From Streptomyces sp. NBRC 110028 (GTDB taxonomy: Bacteria; Actinomycetota; Actinomycetes; Streptomycetales; Streptomycetaceae), in NCBI RefSeq assembly GCF_001417735.1, contig NZ_BBUZ01000024.1:430094-494093 (forward strand): DNA of 64,000 bases. Reading direction: 5' to 3'. The notes under the pieces were generated by a model. That model saw only the letters and a list, made by a program, of their open reading frames with translations, was not told the origin of the DNA and searched no databases. Position 1 is the first letter of the stretch. Every line of letters begins with the position of its first letter. Below are positions 22,678-30,930 of this stretch, piece after piece. The translations under genes were made by a program, and so were the position numbers.

Positions 22678-23499
22678 CTAGGCCCTCCTGACGTTGGCCG
22701 AGGCGAGGAAGAGCGCCTGCTTGACCTGGAACGGCGTCATGTCCGGGTGCTTGCCGAGGATCCGGGCGCACATCCCGGCCACGTGCGGGGTCGCGAAGCT
22801 GTTGCCGGTGCAGCGGCGGGTGGTGCCGCCGGGCCAGGCGGCGGGGACGCGGACGCCGCGGGCGAAGAACTCCACCGGCGGGGCCGGGTTGTAGAGCAGC
22901 AGCTCGGAGCGGTCCTCCTCGTGGCTGCCCACCGAGATCACCGAGGAGAACCGCCACGGGAAGCTCTCCACCGGCATGTTGTGCGCGGAGGCGACGAGCA
23001 GGCTGCGGCCGAAGTAGGCGCGGTCGGCGATCTCGTGCAGGGCCTGGGCGAACTCCCGCCGGGTCGTGGACAGGCTCATGTTGATCACGTCATAGCCCTG
23101 GTCGACCGCCCAGCGCACACCCTCGATCAGCGCGCCCCCGCTGCCCCGGTAGCCCGAGCGCAGCACCTGGACGCTGTGCAGTTCGCACTCCGGGGCCATC
23201 ATCCGGATGATCGACGCGCACGCGGTGCCGTGTCCGCAGGAGTCGCCCCCGGTGTCCGCCACGACCTCGTTTCCGCCGCCGGCCGCCTCCCGGACCGTGT
23301 GCGAGGACGCGACGGGGCCCACCGAGGGGTGGCCGGTCTCGACCCCGCTGTCCAGGACGCACACCCGCACGCCCCGCCCGTCGGCACCGCCCCAGGCCCA
23401 CTCGGCCCCGCCCGCGCCCGCCCAGTCGGTGCGGACCTCGATCCCGGCGCGGTCGCGGCCGAGGAGGCTCCAGGTCAGCCGTGTCCCGGTGGCCGTCAT
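22678..23499 (-). CDS. Cytoplasmic S8 subtilisin-like serine protease (cluster 2)
   Basis: This 273-residue protein has the full subtilase triad: D50 (VCVLDSGV), H90 (GHGTACA) and S234 (GNSFATPHVAG), with N173 as probable oxyanion residue. It has no signal peptide and no obvious propeptide, so it probably works inside the cell. It overlaps the cyclase/AAA gene by four bases (ATGA) and abuts the GAF gene. In RiPP clusters such subtilases cleave leader peptides, and this one could also release the precursor from the MFS exporter to which it is fused. Signalling with the cyclase and GAF partners is an alternative role. Confidence 0.82.
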   Translation of the reverse strand: MTATGTRLTWSLLGRDRAGIEVRTDWAGAGGAEWAWGGADGRGVRVCVLDSGVETGHPSVGPVASSHTVREAAGGGNEVVADTGGDSCGHGTACASIIRMMAPECELHSVQVLRSGYRGSGGALIEGVRWAVDQGYDVINMSLSTTRREFAQALHEIADRAYFGRSLLVASAHNMPVESFPWRFSSVISVGSHEEDRSELLLYNPAPPVEFFARGVRVPAAWPGGTTRRCTGNSFATPHVAGMCARILGKHPDMTPFQVKQALFLASANVRRA

Positions 23500-26400
23500 C
23501 CGGCGCCACCTCCCAGCGCGGCGGCGAACGCCGCGGCCCGTTCCGCCCCGACCAGATGGCCCTTGGCGGTGAAGTGACGCCGCGCCTCAGCGGCCGCCGC
23601 CACCGCCTCGGGCGCGCGGCCCAGCGCGGCGGCGGCCCGCGCCCGGTCGAACGCGGCACCGGCCAGGCACACCGGCGAATCGGTCCCGCGCGCCGCGTCC
23701 AGGGCCGCCGCGAGGTGGTGGGCGGTGGTGTCCGCGTCGCCGTCCGCCGCGGCCAGCCGGGCGCGTATCCCGTGCACGTCGGCGGCGGCCGCGGGCAGCG
23801 CGTCCAGGTCGGTGTCGAGCAGCCCGCCGACCAGCCGCGCCACCTCGTCCTCGGCGCTGCCCCGGGAGAGCAGCACCCGGGCCAGGTCGCGGGTCGCGGT
23901 GGCGTGCAACTGCCCGTCGCCCAGCCGCTCCAGCTCGGCGCGGGCGGCGCGCAGCAGCCGTATCGCCTCGTCCCAGCACCCCGCCGACTCCTCCACCGTG
24001 GCCTGGAAGAGGTGCACGGCCGGTACGGCGAAGAGGTGGCCGAGGTCGCCGAGGGTGCGTACGGCGTCGGCGAGCAGCCGCCGCGCCTCGGTGTGCTCGC
24101 CGCGCATCGCCAGCAGGGCGGCCATCGGGCAGGACACCGTGGCCCGCGCCATGCGGCGCGCGGCGAGCAGATCGTCCAGGGACCCGGCGCAGCGGCGCAG
24201 CGCCACGGGTGCCGGTTCCGGGCCGAGCCACAGGGACACGGCGAGCGCGCCCAGGATCCCGGCGCGCTCCAGCCCTGCCCCGGCCCGGACCGATTCGTGC
24301 AGAGCGCGGGTCAGATAGCGGGCGGCCTCGCCGTGCCGGCTGCGGCTCTGCCGCTCCTGGCCGATGGCCAGCCAGGCGCGGGCCAGGCCGAGCGCGTCGT
24401 CCGACGCGGTGAAGACGCCGACCGCGTCGCGGGCCGCGTCGAGGACGGTGCCGAAGCCGTCCGCGCCCGGCTCCAGATAGGCGAGCTGGAGCCGGACCCG
24501 GGCCTCGACGCCGCGGTCGCCCGCGACGCGGGCGTCGGTGAGCAGCCGCCGCAGCGCGCCGACCGCCTCGGCCGCGTCCCCGGCGGCCAGCCGCGCCTCG
24601 GCGAGGGCGGTCCGTACGGCGAGACCGGTGTGGGGCCGGGGTTCGGGGAGGGCGTCGGTGAGGGCGAGCGCCCGGCGCAGCAGGCCGACGGCCCAGTGGA
24701 CGTCGCCGCGGCCGAGCGCCGCGGTGCCCGCCGCCGCGAGGTGGCGGGCGGCGCGGGCGCCGGTGCTCCGGGCGGTGGCGTCGGCGGGGCCCAGGTCCAG
24801 CCGCAGCCGGAACGCCTCCTCCAGGTGGGTGCCGATGGTGTGGTGGTCGGAATGCTCCCCGGTCCGCTCCCCCGTCTCTTCGGTCCGCTCTTGGTTCTGC
24901 TCCTGGGTCTCCTCCTGGGTCTGCTCCCCGGGGGCGTGTGCGGCGCGGTGTTCCGCGAACCGCTCGTGCTGCCGGGCCCGCACCAGCTTGGACATGCCGC
25001 TGTAGACCTCGTCGCGGATCAGCTGGCTGACGAAGCGCCAGCGGGCCGCGCCGGGCTCCGCCGGGGCGGGCGCTCCGGCGGCCTCCAGGAGGCGGCGGCG
25101 CACCAGCGTGCGGACCGCGTGCTCGACCGGGCCGTCCCCGGCGGGCAGCAGCGCGGTGAGGTCGGCGGCCGTGAACTCGGCGCCGGTGACGGCCGCGCAC
25201 TCCAGCACCGCCCGTTCCGCGGGCTCCAGCCGGTCCAGCCGGGCGGCGACGACGGCCCGCACCGACGGGGGTACGAAGCGCGGGTCGTCGCTCTCGCTGA
25301 CCATGCCCACGATCTGCTCGACGAACAGCGGGTTGCCCTCGGAGCGGTGCACCAGCCGCTCCACGATCCGCTCGTGTGCGGCGGCGGCCATGTGGGGGAC
25401 GACCTCGGGGTCGTGGGCGCCGTCCGGTTCGTACAGCCGCAGCACCAGTTCGCGGCAGTCGTCGGCGGCGAGCGGCGGCACCACCAGCGCGGTGGCGTTG
25501 AGCTTGCCGCTGCCCCACTGGGGGTTCCGCTCCAGCAGCTCGGGCCGGGCGACGCACAGCAGCAGCACCGGCGCGCCCTGGACCCAGTCGGCGAGGTGGT
25601 CGAGCGCGCCGAGCAGGTCCTCGTGCGCCCAGTGCAGATCGTCCACGACGGCGACCAGCGGACGTGTGCCCGCCAGCGCGGTGCACAGCAGTTGCAGCGC
25701 CCAGCGGGTCTCGTCGAAGGAGGTGCCGGAGACGCCGGTGCGGGCGAGCCGCGCCAGCGCGGTGGCCGCGTCCCGTTCGGCGACCCCGCCGCCCAGCACC
25801 TCGGCCAGCCGCGCCCGGGGGTTCGCGCCCAGCGCCTGGGTCAGCAGGGGTGCGAGCGGGGCCAGCGGCCCGGCGCTGCCGTACGGCGGGCAGTGGGCGC
25901 CCGCGACGAGCGCGCCGTCGCGTTCCGCCTCGGCCGCGAACGCGCGGGCCAGCCTGCTCTTGCCCACGCCCGGGTCGCCGAACAGGGTCACCAGGTGGCA
26001 GGAGCGGTCGCGCGCCACCCGGGCGAACGCCATGCGCAGCTGGGCCAGTTCGTCGCTCCGGTCGACCATGGGGACGCCCGGCGGCCCGCCGAGCGTCCGC
26101 GTCAGCGGCCGGATCCCGGTCAGCCGCCAGGCGGGCACCGGCTCGGACTTGCCCCGTACGGTCAGCGGCTCCACTTCGGCGGTCTCGGCGTGTGCCGCGA
26201 TGAGGCCGTGGGTGTCGGCGCCGATGAGGATCTGCCCGGCGGGGGCGTGCTGTTCGAGCCGGGCGGCGACGTTGACCGCCTCCCCGGAGACCAGGGCGTG
26301 GCCCGCGTCGGCGGCGCCCGAGGTGACCACCTCGCCGGTGTGGATGCCGATGCGCACCGCGATCCGGGCCCCGGTCTCGCGCTCCAGCTCCTCCCCCGCC

Positions 26401-26672
26401 CCCTCGACGGCGGCCAGCATCTCCAGGGCCGCGCGGGCGGCGCGCAGCGCGTCGTCCTCGTGGACGACGGGGATGCCGAAGACGGCCATGACCGCGTCGC
26501 CGATGAACTTCTCCACGGTGCCGCCGTGCCGCTCCAGGCAGGAGCGCAGCAGGTCGTAGTAGCGCAGCATCACATGGCGCAGCGCCTCCGCGTCGAGCCG
26601 CTCGCTGAGCGCCGTGGAGCCGACCATGTCGCAGAAGACGACGGTGATGGTCTTGCGGCTCATGTCGTGCAC
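23496..26672 (-). CDS. Class III nucleotide cyclase / AAA ATPase / TPR multidomain protein
   Basis: This 1058-residue protein starts at GTG 26672 behind aagggga. An N-terminal class III adenylate/guanylate cyclase domain (about 1-185) keeps both metal aspartates (D15 in FCDMVGS, D59 in FIGDAVMAVFG) and the NVAAR motif. It is followed by an AAA/STAND ATPase with Walker A FGDPGVGKSRL near residue 230 and Walker B VAVVDDLHW, then a long helical TPR-like half. No DNA-binding domain is visible. Such proteins sense and signal and are often LuxR-less relatives of MalT-type regulators. It is coupled downstream to the protease and GAF genes and lies 46 bp after the precursor. Confidence 0.85.
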   Translation of the reverse strand: MHDMSRKTITVVFCDMVGSTALSERLDAEALRHVMLRYYDLLRSCLERHGGTVEKFIGDAVMAVFGIPVVHEDDALRAARAALEMLAAVEGAGEELERETGARIAVRIGIHTGEVVTSGAADAGHALVSGEAVNVAARLEQHAPAGQILIGADTHGLIAAHAETAEVEPLTVRGKSEPVPAWRLTGIRPLTRTLGGPPGVPMVDRSDELAQLRMAFARVARDRSCHLVTLFGDPGVGKSRLARAFAAEAERDGALVAGAHCPPYGSAGPLAPLAPLLTQALGANPRARLAEVLGGGVAERDAATALARLARTGVSGTSFDETRWALQLLCTALAGTRPLVAVVDDLHWAHEDLLGALDHLADWVQGAPVLLLCVARPELLERNPQWGSGKLNATALVVPPLAADDCRELVLRLYEPDGAHDPEVVPHMAAAAHERIVERLVHRSEGNPLFVEQIVGMVSESDDPRFVPPSVRAVVAARLDRLEPAERAVLECAAVTGAEFTAADLTALLPAGDGPVEHAVRTLVRRRLLEAAGAPAPAEPGAARWRFVSQLIRDEVYSGMSKLVRARQHERFAEHRAAHAPGEQTQEETQEQNQERTEETGERTGEHSDHHTIGTHLEEAFRLRLDLGPADATARSTGARAARHLAAAGTAALGRGDVHWAVGLLRRALALTDALPEPRPHTGLAVRTALAEARLAAGDAAEAVGALRRLLTDARVAGDRGVEARVRLQLAYLEPGADGFGTVLDAARDAVGVFTASDDALGLARAWLAIGQERQSRSRHGEAARYLTRALHESVRAGAGLERAGILGALAVSLWLGPEPAPVALRRCAGSLDDLLAARRMARATVSCPMAALLAMRGEHTEARRLLADAVRTLGDLGHLFAVPAVHLFQATVEESAGCWDEAIRLLRAARAELERLGDGQLHATATRDLARVLLSRGSAEDEVARLVGGLLDTDLDALPAAAADVHGIRARLAAADGDADTTAHHLAAALDAARGTDSPVCLAGAAFDRARAAAALGRAPEAVAAAAEARRHFTAKGHLVGAERAAAFAAALGGGAG

Positions 26673-26718
26673 GGCGTCCCCTTCGTGATGGTGGCCGACG
26701 GGTCGCGGCGGGCCGGGT

Positions 26719-26922
26719 TCAGAAGAGGACCCCGCCGATGATGGGCTCCCCGCTGTGCGCCTCCACCTCGTCGGCGGTGGCGTGGAGCCGTAGCTGTACG
26801 GAGATCAGCAGGTCGGCCTCCTCGTCGCTGAGCCCGTGGAGCGCGTCCCGCTGCCCCGGGGTGAGTGCGTCGACGGGGAACCCGGCGGCCCGCAGGGCGT
26901 CCAGGCGCTGTGTGTCCGGCAT
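26719..26922 (-). CDS. Candidate RiPP precursor peptide, cluster 2 (67 aa, internal start in the MFS frame)
   Basis: ATG 26922 is preceded on the - strand by gggaggg eight bases upstream, a very strong ribosome binding site. The 67-residue product (start MPDTQRLDALRAAG, end HSGEPIIGGVLF) is paralogous to the cluster 1 precursor: the AAG near residue 13 and LSDEEADLLISVQLRL align with its leader, and both end in glycines followed by hydrophobic residues and an aromatic. The reading frame is continuous with the MFS exporter gene, so the peptide could be made alone or as an exporter tail. No cysteine and no signal peptide are present. Confidence 0.72.
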   Translation of the reverse strand: MPDTQRLDALRAAGFPVDALTPGQRDALHGLSDEEADLLISVQLRLHATADEVEAHSGEPIIGGVLF

Positions 26923-28248
26923 GGTGTCGGCCCTCCCGGTGGGTGGTGGGGGTCGGTCGTCGTCCCGGTGCGGGTTCGGTTGCTCGCTCGGGTGCTCGCC
27001 CCGGCGCCGTACGCGTGCCCCGTAGAGCCAGACCAGCGCTCCCAGCGCCGCGAGGGCGGGTCCGGCAGTCAGGAACACGAAGCCGACGCCCGCCCGGTCG
27101 GCGAGCGCCGCGCCCAGCGGCGGGGCGGCGAGTTGCAGCAGCACCGGGAAGGCGTTGGCGATCGCGGTGACCCGGCCGGTCAGCTCGGGGGGCGTCTCGC
27201 GGTGCAGTACGTACGGGAAGACGACCATGATCCCGGCGGCGGCGAAGCCGAGCACCCCGGCGATCGGCATCCACAGCCAGACCATGCCGTGGGCGTCCAG
27301 GCCGAGCCCGGTGCCGATGCCGCTGACCGCCGCGCCGACCACGATCTGCGCCACGCCCAGCACCACGAACGGCCCCGCCCGCATGACCCGCCCGCTGATC
27401 GCCAGGGTGCCGAGTGCCGCGCCGAGCCCCACCGCGGCCACCACGTAGCCCAGGGACGTTTCGCCGACGCCCAGTTCGCGCATGGCCAGCGGGGAGAGGG
27501 TGTCGAAGGTGAGGACGAGGAAGAGGGTCGCCGCGACGCTGCCGATCAGCGCGATCAGCGCGGGGGTGCGGACGATGAACCGCATCCCCTCGGCGATGTC
27601 GGCGCGCAGCCCCGAGCGCCCCGTGGACTCCTCCGCACCGTCCGGCGCGGCCGCCTTCGCATCCGGCCGGGGTGGCAGCCGTACGGCGGACAGCAGAGCC
27701 GCCGAGACGACGAACGTCGCCGCGTCCACGATGAACGCCGCCCGCACCCCGAAGCCCGCGATGAGCAGCCCGCTCAGCGCCGGCCCCGCCACCTTGGCGG
27801 CCTGGTTGGTGAAGACGGTGAGCGACATCGCGGAGAGCAGATCCGCCTCCGGGACGACGGAGCGCAGCGTGGACTGGTGGACGGGGTTGAACAGGGCCCC
27901 GAAGGACACCTTGCACACCACGAGCACCAGCAGCACCGGCAGGTTCGGGGCGGCGAGATAGCCGAGGGCCAGCCCCGCGCGGATCACATCGCAGCCGACC
28001 AGCACCCGGATCCGGTCGCTCATCCGGTCGGCCAGCGCCCCGGCCACCGGGGCGAGCGCCACCATCGGAACGGCCACCGCCACGCTGAGCGCGGCGAGCG
28101 CGCCCGCGCCGTGGCCCCAGGTGTAGGTGAGGAGGACGACGAGGGCGAGATAGTCCAGCCAGTCCCCGACGCTGGAGATGGCCTGGCCGCCGTAGAGCAG
28201 GCGGAACGGGCGGTGGCGCAGGGCGGCGGTGAGCGTGGGCCGGTCCAT
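26719..28248 (-). CDS. MFS exporter with in-frame C-terminal RiPP-precursor extension
   Basis: This 509-residue frame begins with an MFS permease of the 12-helix MFS_3/EntS-like type (HRPFRLLYGGQAISSVGDWLDYL at the start; helices through about residue 415), then a hydrophilic linker (HPSEQPNPHRDDDRPPPPTG) and, from residue 443, the complete cluster 2 precursor. No stop codon separates them. ATG 28248 is chosen because ggggag lies six bases before it; GTG 28251 is possible, and both overlap the diiron gene stop. The exporter probably removes the mature peptide. If full-length protein is made, the precursor would be tethered at the cytoplasmic face. A lost stop codon through mutation is the alternative explanation. 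Confidence 0.85.
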   Translation of the reverse strand: MDRPTLTAALRHRPFRLLYGGQAISSVGDWLDYLALVVLLTYTWGHGAGALAALSVAVAVPMVALAPVAGALADRMSDRIRVLVGCDVIRAGLALGYLAAPNLPVLLVLVVCKVSFGALFNPVHQSTLRSVVPEADLLSAMSLTVFTNQAAKVAGPALSGLLIAGFGVRAAFIVDAATFVVSAALLSAVRLPPRPDAKAAAPDGAEESTGRSGLRADIAEGMRFIVRTPALIALIGSVAATLFLVLTFDTLSPLAMRELGVGETSLGYVVAAVGLGAALGTLAISGRVMRAGPFVVLGVAQIVVGAAVSGIGTGLGLDAHGMVWLWMPIAGVLGFAAAGIMVVFPYVLHRETPPELTGRVTAIANAFPVLLQLAAPPLGAALADRAGVGFVFLTAGPALAALGALVWLYGARVRRRGEHPSEQPNPHRDDDRPPPPTGRADTMPDTQRLDALRAAGFPVDALTPGQRDALHGLSDEEADLLISVQLRLHATADEVEAHSGEPIIGGVLF

Positions 28249-28943
28249 CACGCGCTCCCCGTCTCTCGCGGCGTGAACCGGTCGGCGAGTGCGCCGAAGG
28301 CGGCCACCAGCAGCTGGACGGTGTTCAGGGCGGACACGGCCACCGCGCGCCGCAGCCGGGTGTCGAGCGGCAGGGTGTCGAGCAGCCGGCGCAGGGCGTC
28401 CCGGTGGCCGGGGTCCTCCTCGGCGTGGCGCGCGAGGGTGCGGAACGCGGCGCGCGGATGCCCGGTGCGCGCCGTCAAGTGCTCGGCCGCCCGGGGGTGC
28501 GGAGGATCACCCTCCAGTACGGCGATGTAGCCGAGCAGACAGACCGGGTGGAGCTGCCGGATCCAGAAGTACTGGGCGCCCGCCAGCGCCGCCACCGGCG
28601 CGGGCGGAATCCGCCGCCAGGGCTCGCCGGGGTCGTGGCCGAGGGCGGCCAGGTCCTCGCACACCCAGAGGTCATGGCCCCGCTCCTCGGGGATGTGGCG
28701 CGCCCAGTACGGCACGAGCGCGGCGGCCACCGGGTCGGCCGCCCGGACGGCCAGCTCGCGGCTGCGGGCGGCGGCGGCCTCCATCACGGGGACGGTCGCG
28801 CGGATGATCTGGTGCGTCAGATGCAGGTATTCGGGATAGACGGCGGCCGGATCCGGCACCGCCCAGACCCGGGCCAGGGTCGCCCGCAGCCCCGGCCGCA
28901 GCAGCCCGATCCTGGCGTCGAGCGCGGCGCCCGCCGGGGTCAT
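28248..28943 (-). CDS. Haem-oxygenase-like diiron oxidase, cluster 2
   Basis: This 231-residue protein is the paralogue of the cluster 1 enzyme at 19014. All expected HDO ligands are kept: E38 (YPEY), E87-x2-H90 (EERGH), E144 (VLEG) and D177-x2-H180 (DPGH); HPVCLLGYIAVLEGD aligns with HPACLLGHIAVLEGN. ATG 28943 is chosen because it overlaps the radical SAM stop as ATGA. A longer frame upstream would run through that gene and is rejected. Retention of the whole metal site in both copies argues that it is catalytically active and essential to the pathway. Its substrate is inferred to be the fused or free precursor. Confidence 0.78.
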   Translation of the reverse strand: MTPAGAALDARIGLLRPGLRATLARVWAVPDPAAVYPEYLHLTHQIIRATVPVMEAAAARSRELAVRAADPVAAALVPYWARHIPEERGHDLWVCEDLAALGHDPGEPWRRIPPAPVAALAGAQYFWIRQLHPVCLLGYIAVLEGDPPHPRAAEHLTARTGHPRAAFRTLARHAEEDPGHRDALRRLLDTLPLDTRLRRAVAVSALNTVQLLVAAFGALADRFTPRETGSA

Positions 28944-30031
28944 GACGCACCCGCTTCGTACCCGAGAGCGGCAAGCTCCCGATACCCCTCGGTCCCGTAG
29001 CGCCGCAGGAACGCCTCCGCCCCGCCCGCGCGCACCACCTCGTCGAGCCGCCGCTCCACCGCCCGCACCCCCGGCCGCTCCAGCAGCACCCCCACCCGGG
29101 CGGCGGTCCCCGGGTCGCCCAGCGCGCTCACGCACGCCGCGCAGTAGCCGTCGCAACCGGCGCCCGCGAGCGAGGCCAGATGGCGCGGGCCGAAGGCCCG
29201 GATGCCGCGCAGCAGCGGGCGGCTGCGCTGGCGTGCGCGGATCGTCGCCCAGTCGTCGCGCGCGATGTGCCCGAGCCGCAGATGGGCGGGGAGGCGGCCG
29301 AGGGCGGCGGCGTCGACCACGTCCTGGTTGCAGCAGGCCGCCACGGTCCCGTCGAAGCACACCACCGGCCACGCGGCCAGCGCACAGGGGGCGGGCACGC
29401 TGCGGTGGGCGACGGCCCCGGGAACCGCCCCGGGGCCGGGCAGCCAGGTACGGGCGCGCCCGGCGCGCCGTACGACGGTGACCAGGATCGGCACCCGGTC
29501 GTCCAGCTCCCGGCGGATGTCCTCGGTGGCTCGCCGCAGATACGGATCGTCGGGCGTGAGCCCGGTGAGCTGGACGCTGACGTCCTTGCCCTCGTCCAGG
29601 AGCCGCCGCAGGACGCGCAGCACGGCGGCGCGCGGCACCTGGCGTTCGTGGAAGGCGTCGACGCTGGCCGCGAAGTGGTCCACCGCGTCGACGGCCCGCC
29701 GCACCGGTGCGGGCGTCCGGCCCCGGGCCGCGAAGAACATCCCGGACAGCAGCTGCGTCCGGCCCCCCACCTCCCGTACCCGCTCCGCGATCTCCCGCAC
29801 CAACTCCGGCCGCAACAGCGGTTCACCGCCCGTCAACAGGACGTACGCGGGGCGGTCGCCCGGGGTGAACGTCCCGACGAAACGCTTCAGCACGGCGGCG
29901 TCGATCTGCTCGCCGCCCATCGTGGAGGCGGTCGAGCAGTGCGCGCAGGCGAGCGGGCAGCGCCGGGTGACGGTCAGCAGGACCGCGGCCGCCGGTTCGG
30001 CACGGGCCGCGAGCAGGTCGAGCAGATGCAC
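28940..30031 (-). CDS. Radical SAM peptide maturase with SPASM-like tail, cluster 2
   Basis: This 363-residue enzyme starts at GTG 30031 (MHLLDLL, matching MHLMEIL of the cluster 1 enzyme) behind gggggag; a 31-residue upstream extension has no support. CPLACAHC binds the radical SAM cluster and LTGGEPLLRPELVREIAERV gives the SAM-binding region. PCALAAWPVVCFDGTVAACC and CDGYCAAC are auxiliary-cluster ligands, lined up with those of the cluster 1 enzyme. The D-P-G linker of the latter is missing. It is the first gene of the - strand cluster 2 operon, with coupled stops and starts through to the exporter/precursor. Confidence 0.84.
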   Translation of the reverse strand: MHLLDLLAARAEPAAAVLLTVTRRCPLACAHCSTASTMGGEQIDAAVLKRFVGTFTPGDRPAYVLLTGGEPLLRPELVREIAERVREVGGRTQLLSGMFFAARGRTPAPVRRAVDAVDHFAASVDAFHERQVPRAAVLRVLRRLLDEGKDVSVQLTGLTPDDPYLRRATEDIRRELDDRVPILVTVVRRAGRARTWLPGPGAVPGAVAHRSVPAPCALAAWPVVCFDGTVAACCNQDVVDAAALGRLPAHLRLGHIARDDWATIRARQRSRPLLRGIRAFGPRHLASLAGAGCDGYCAACVSALGDPGTAARVGVLLERPGVRAVERRLDEVVRAGGAEAFLRRYGTEGYRELAALGYEAGAS

Positions 30032-30164
30032 GGGACCACTCCCCCCGGTTCCGGCCTGTGGTGTTCGCCCCGAGGGCAGCTTGGGCCCGGCCGCTTGGGC
30101 GCCGGTTTGCGGGCGGTTGCACACCTCTTGCGCCCTCCGGCGACGCCCTGGGAGAGCCCCGGCT

Positions 30165-30180
30165 CCTCAGACGTCTGAGG
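30165..30180. promoter_or_regulatory. Perfect 16-bp palindrome, candidate GntR operator
   Basis: cctcagacgtctgagg is a perfect palindrome 60 bases before the GntR start and 133 bases before the divergent cluster 2 operon. FCD-type GntR proteins bind short palindromes in their own promoters, so autoregulation and perhaps control of cluster 2 are possible. The core differs from the classical FadR site. Confidence 0.5.
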
Positions 30181-30240
30181 ACTTCTGTTAGAGTCCACGA
30201 CGCCATCGGACCTGATCAACAGCCCGCCGGGAGGGACGAG

Positions 30241-30930
30241 ATGGCGAAAGCCCCACAGCTGCGGCACGGGCGCGTGGTGCCGCAGGTCGAAAGCGCCCTG
30301 CGCGCGATGCTCGCCGAGGGGCGCTGGCGCCCCGGCCGGCGCCTCCCCAGCGAGGTGAGCCTCGCCGCCGAGCTGGGCGTCGGCCGCTCCTCGGTGCGCG
30401 AGGCCGTCCGGCTGCTGGCCCACGACGGCCTGCTGGACGTACGCCACGGCTCGGGCACCTTCGCCGCCGAGGAGCCTCGGGAAACGCGCGACGTACGGCA
30501 GCTGCTGCGCCGCGCCCGGCTGCTGGAGGTCTACGAGGTCCGCCGGGCCCTGGAGGTGGAGGCCGCCCGGCTGGCCGCGCGGCGGGGGCGCCCCGAGGAC
30601 ATCACCCGGCTCACCGAGGACCTGAAGCGCCGCCAGAAGGCCGCCGGGGCCGGTCCCGCCGCCTTCGTCGACGCCGATCTGGACTTCCACCGCGCGGTCG
30701 TGGAGCTGTCCGGCAACGCCGTGCTGCTCGGCCTGTTCACCTCCGTCCTGCCGGTGCTGCGCGAGGAGCTGGTCGAGATGGTCGTCCACGAGACCGGGCT
30801 GCCCGATCTGACCTGCGCCCACACGGCGCTGCTCGATGCCCTGGCGGACGGCGACCCCGACGCCGCGATCGCCGCCACCGTGAAGAACCTGGAGTCCGTC
30901 ATGACGCTCATCGCCGAGGAGGCACGATGA
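30241..30930 (+). CDS. GntR-family transcriptional regulator (FadR/FCD type)
   Basis: This 229-residue regulator starts at ATG behind gggaggg; an in-frame extension upstream lacks a binding site. The N-terminal winged helix-turn-helix (PSEVSLAAELGVGRSSVREAVRLLAHDGLL, about 35-65) is the GntR signature. The C-terminal helical FCD domain shows DADLDFHRAVVELSGN (D and H metal residues) and a later H (CAHTALLDAL). Such proteins usually repress nearby metabolic or transport genes until a carboxylate effector binds. It overlaps the ABC ATPase gene by ATGA and is divergent from cluster 2. Confidence 0.9.
   Translation: MAKAPQLRHGRVVPQVESALRAMLAEGRWRPGRRLPSEVSLAAELGVGRSSVREAVRLLAHDGLLDVRHGSGTFAAEEPRETRDVRQLLRRARLLEVYEVRRALEVEAARLAARRGRPEDITRLTEDLKRRQKAAGAGPAAFVDADLDFHRAVVELSGNAVLLGLFTSVLPVLREELVEMVVHETGLPDLTCAHTALLDALADGDPDAAIAATVKNLESVMTLIAEEAR

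Noticed and set aside
30032..30124. 31-residue upstream extension of the cluster 2 radical SAM enzyme
   Set aside because: The GTG at 30031 has gggggag in front and lines up with the start of the cluster 1 paralogue.
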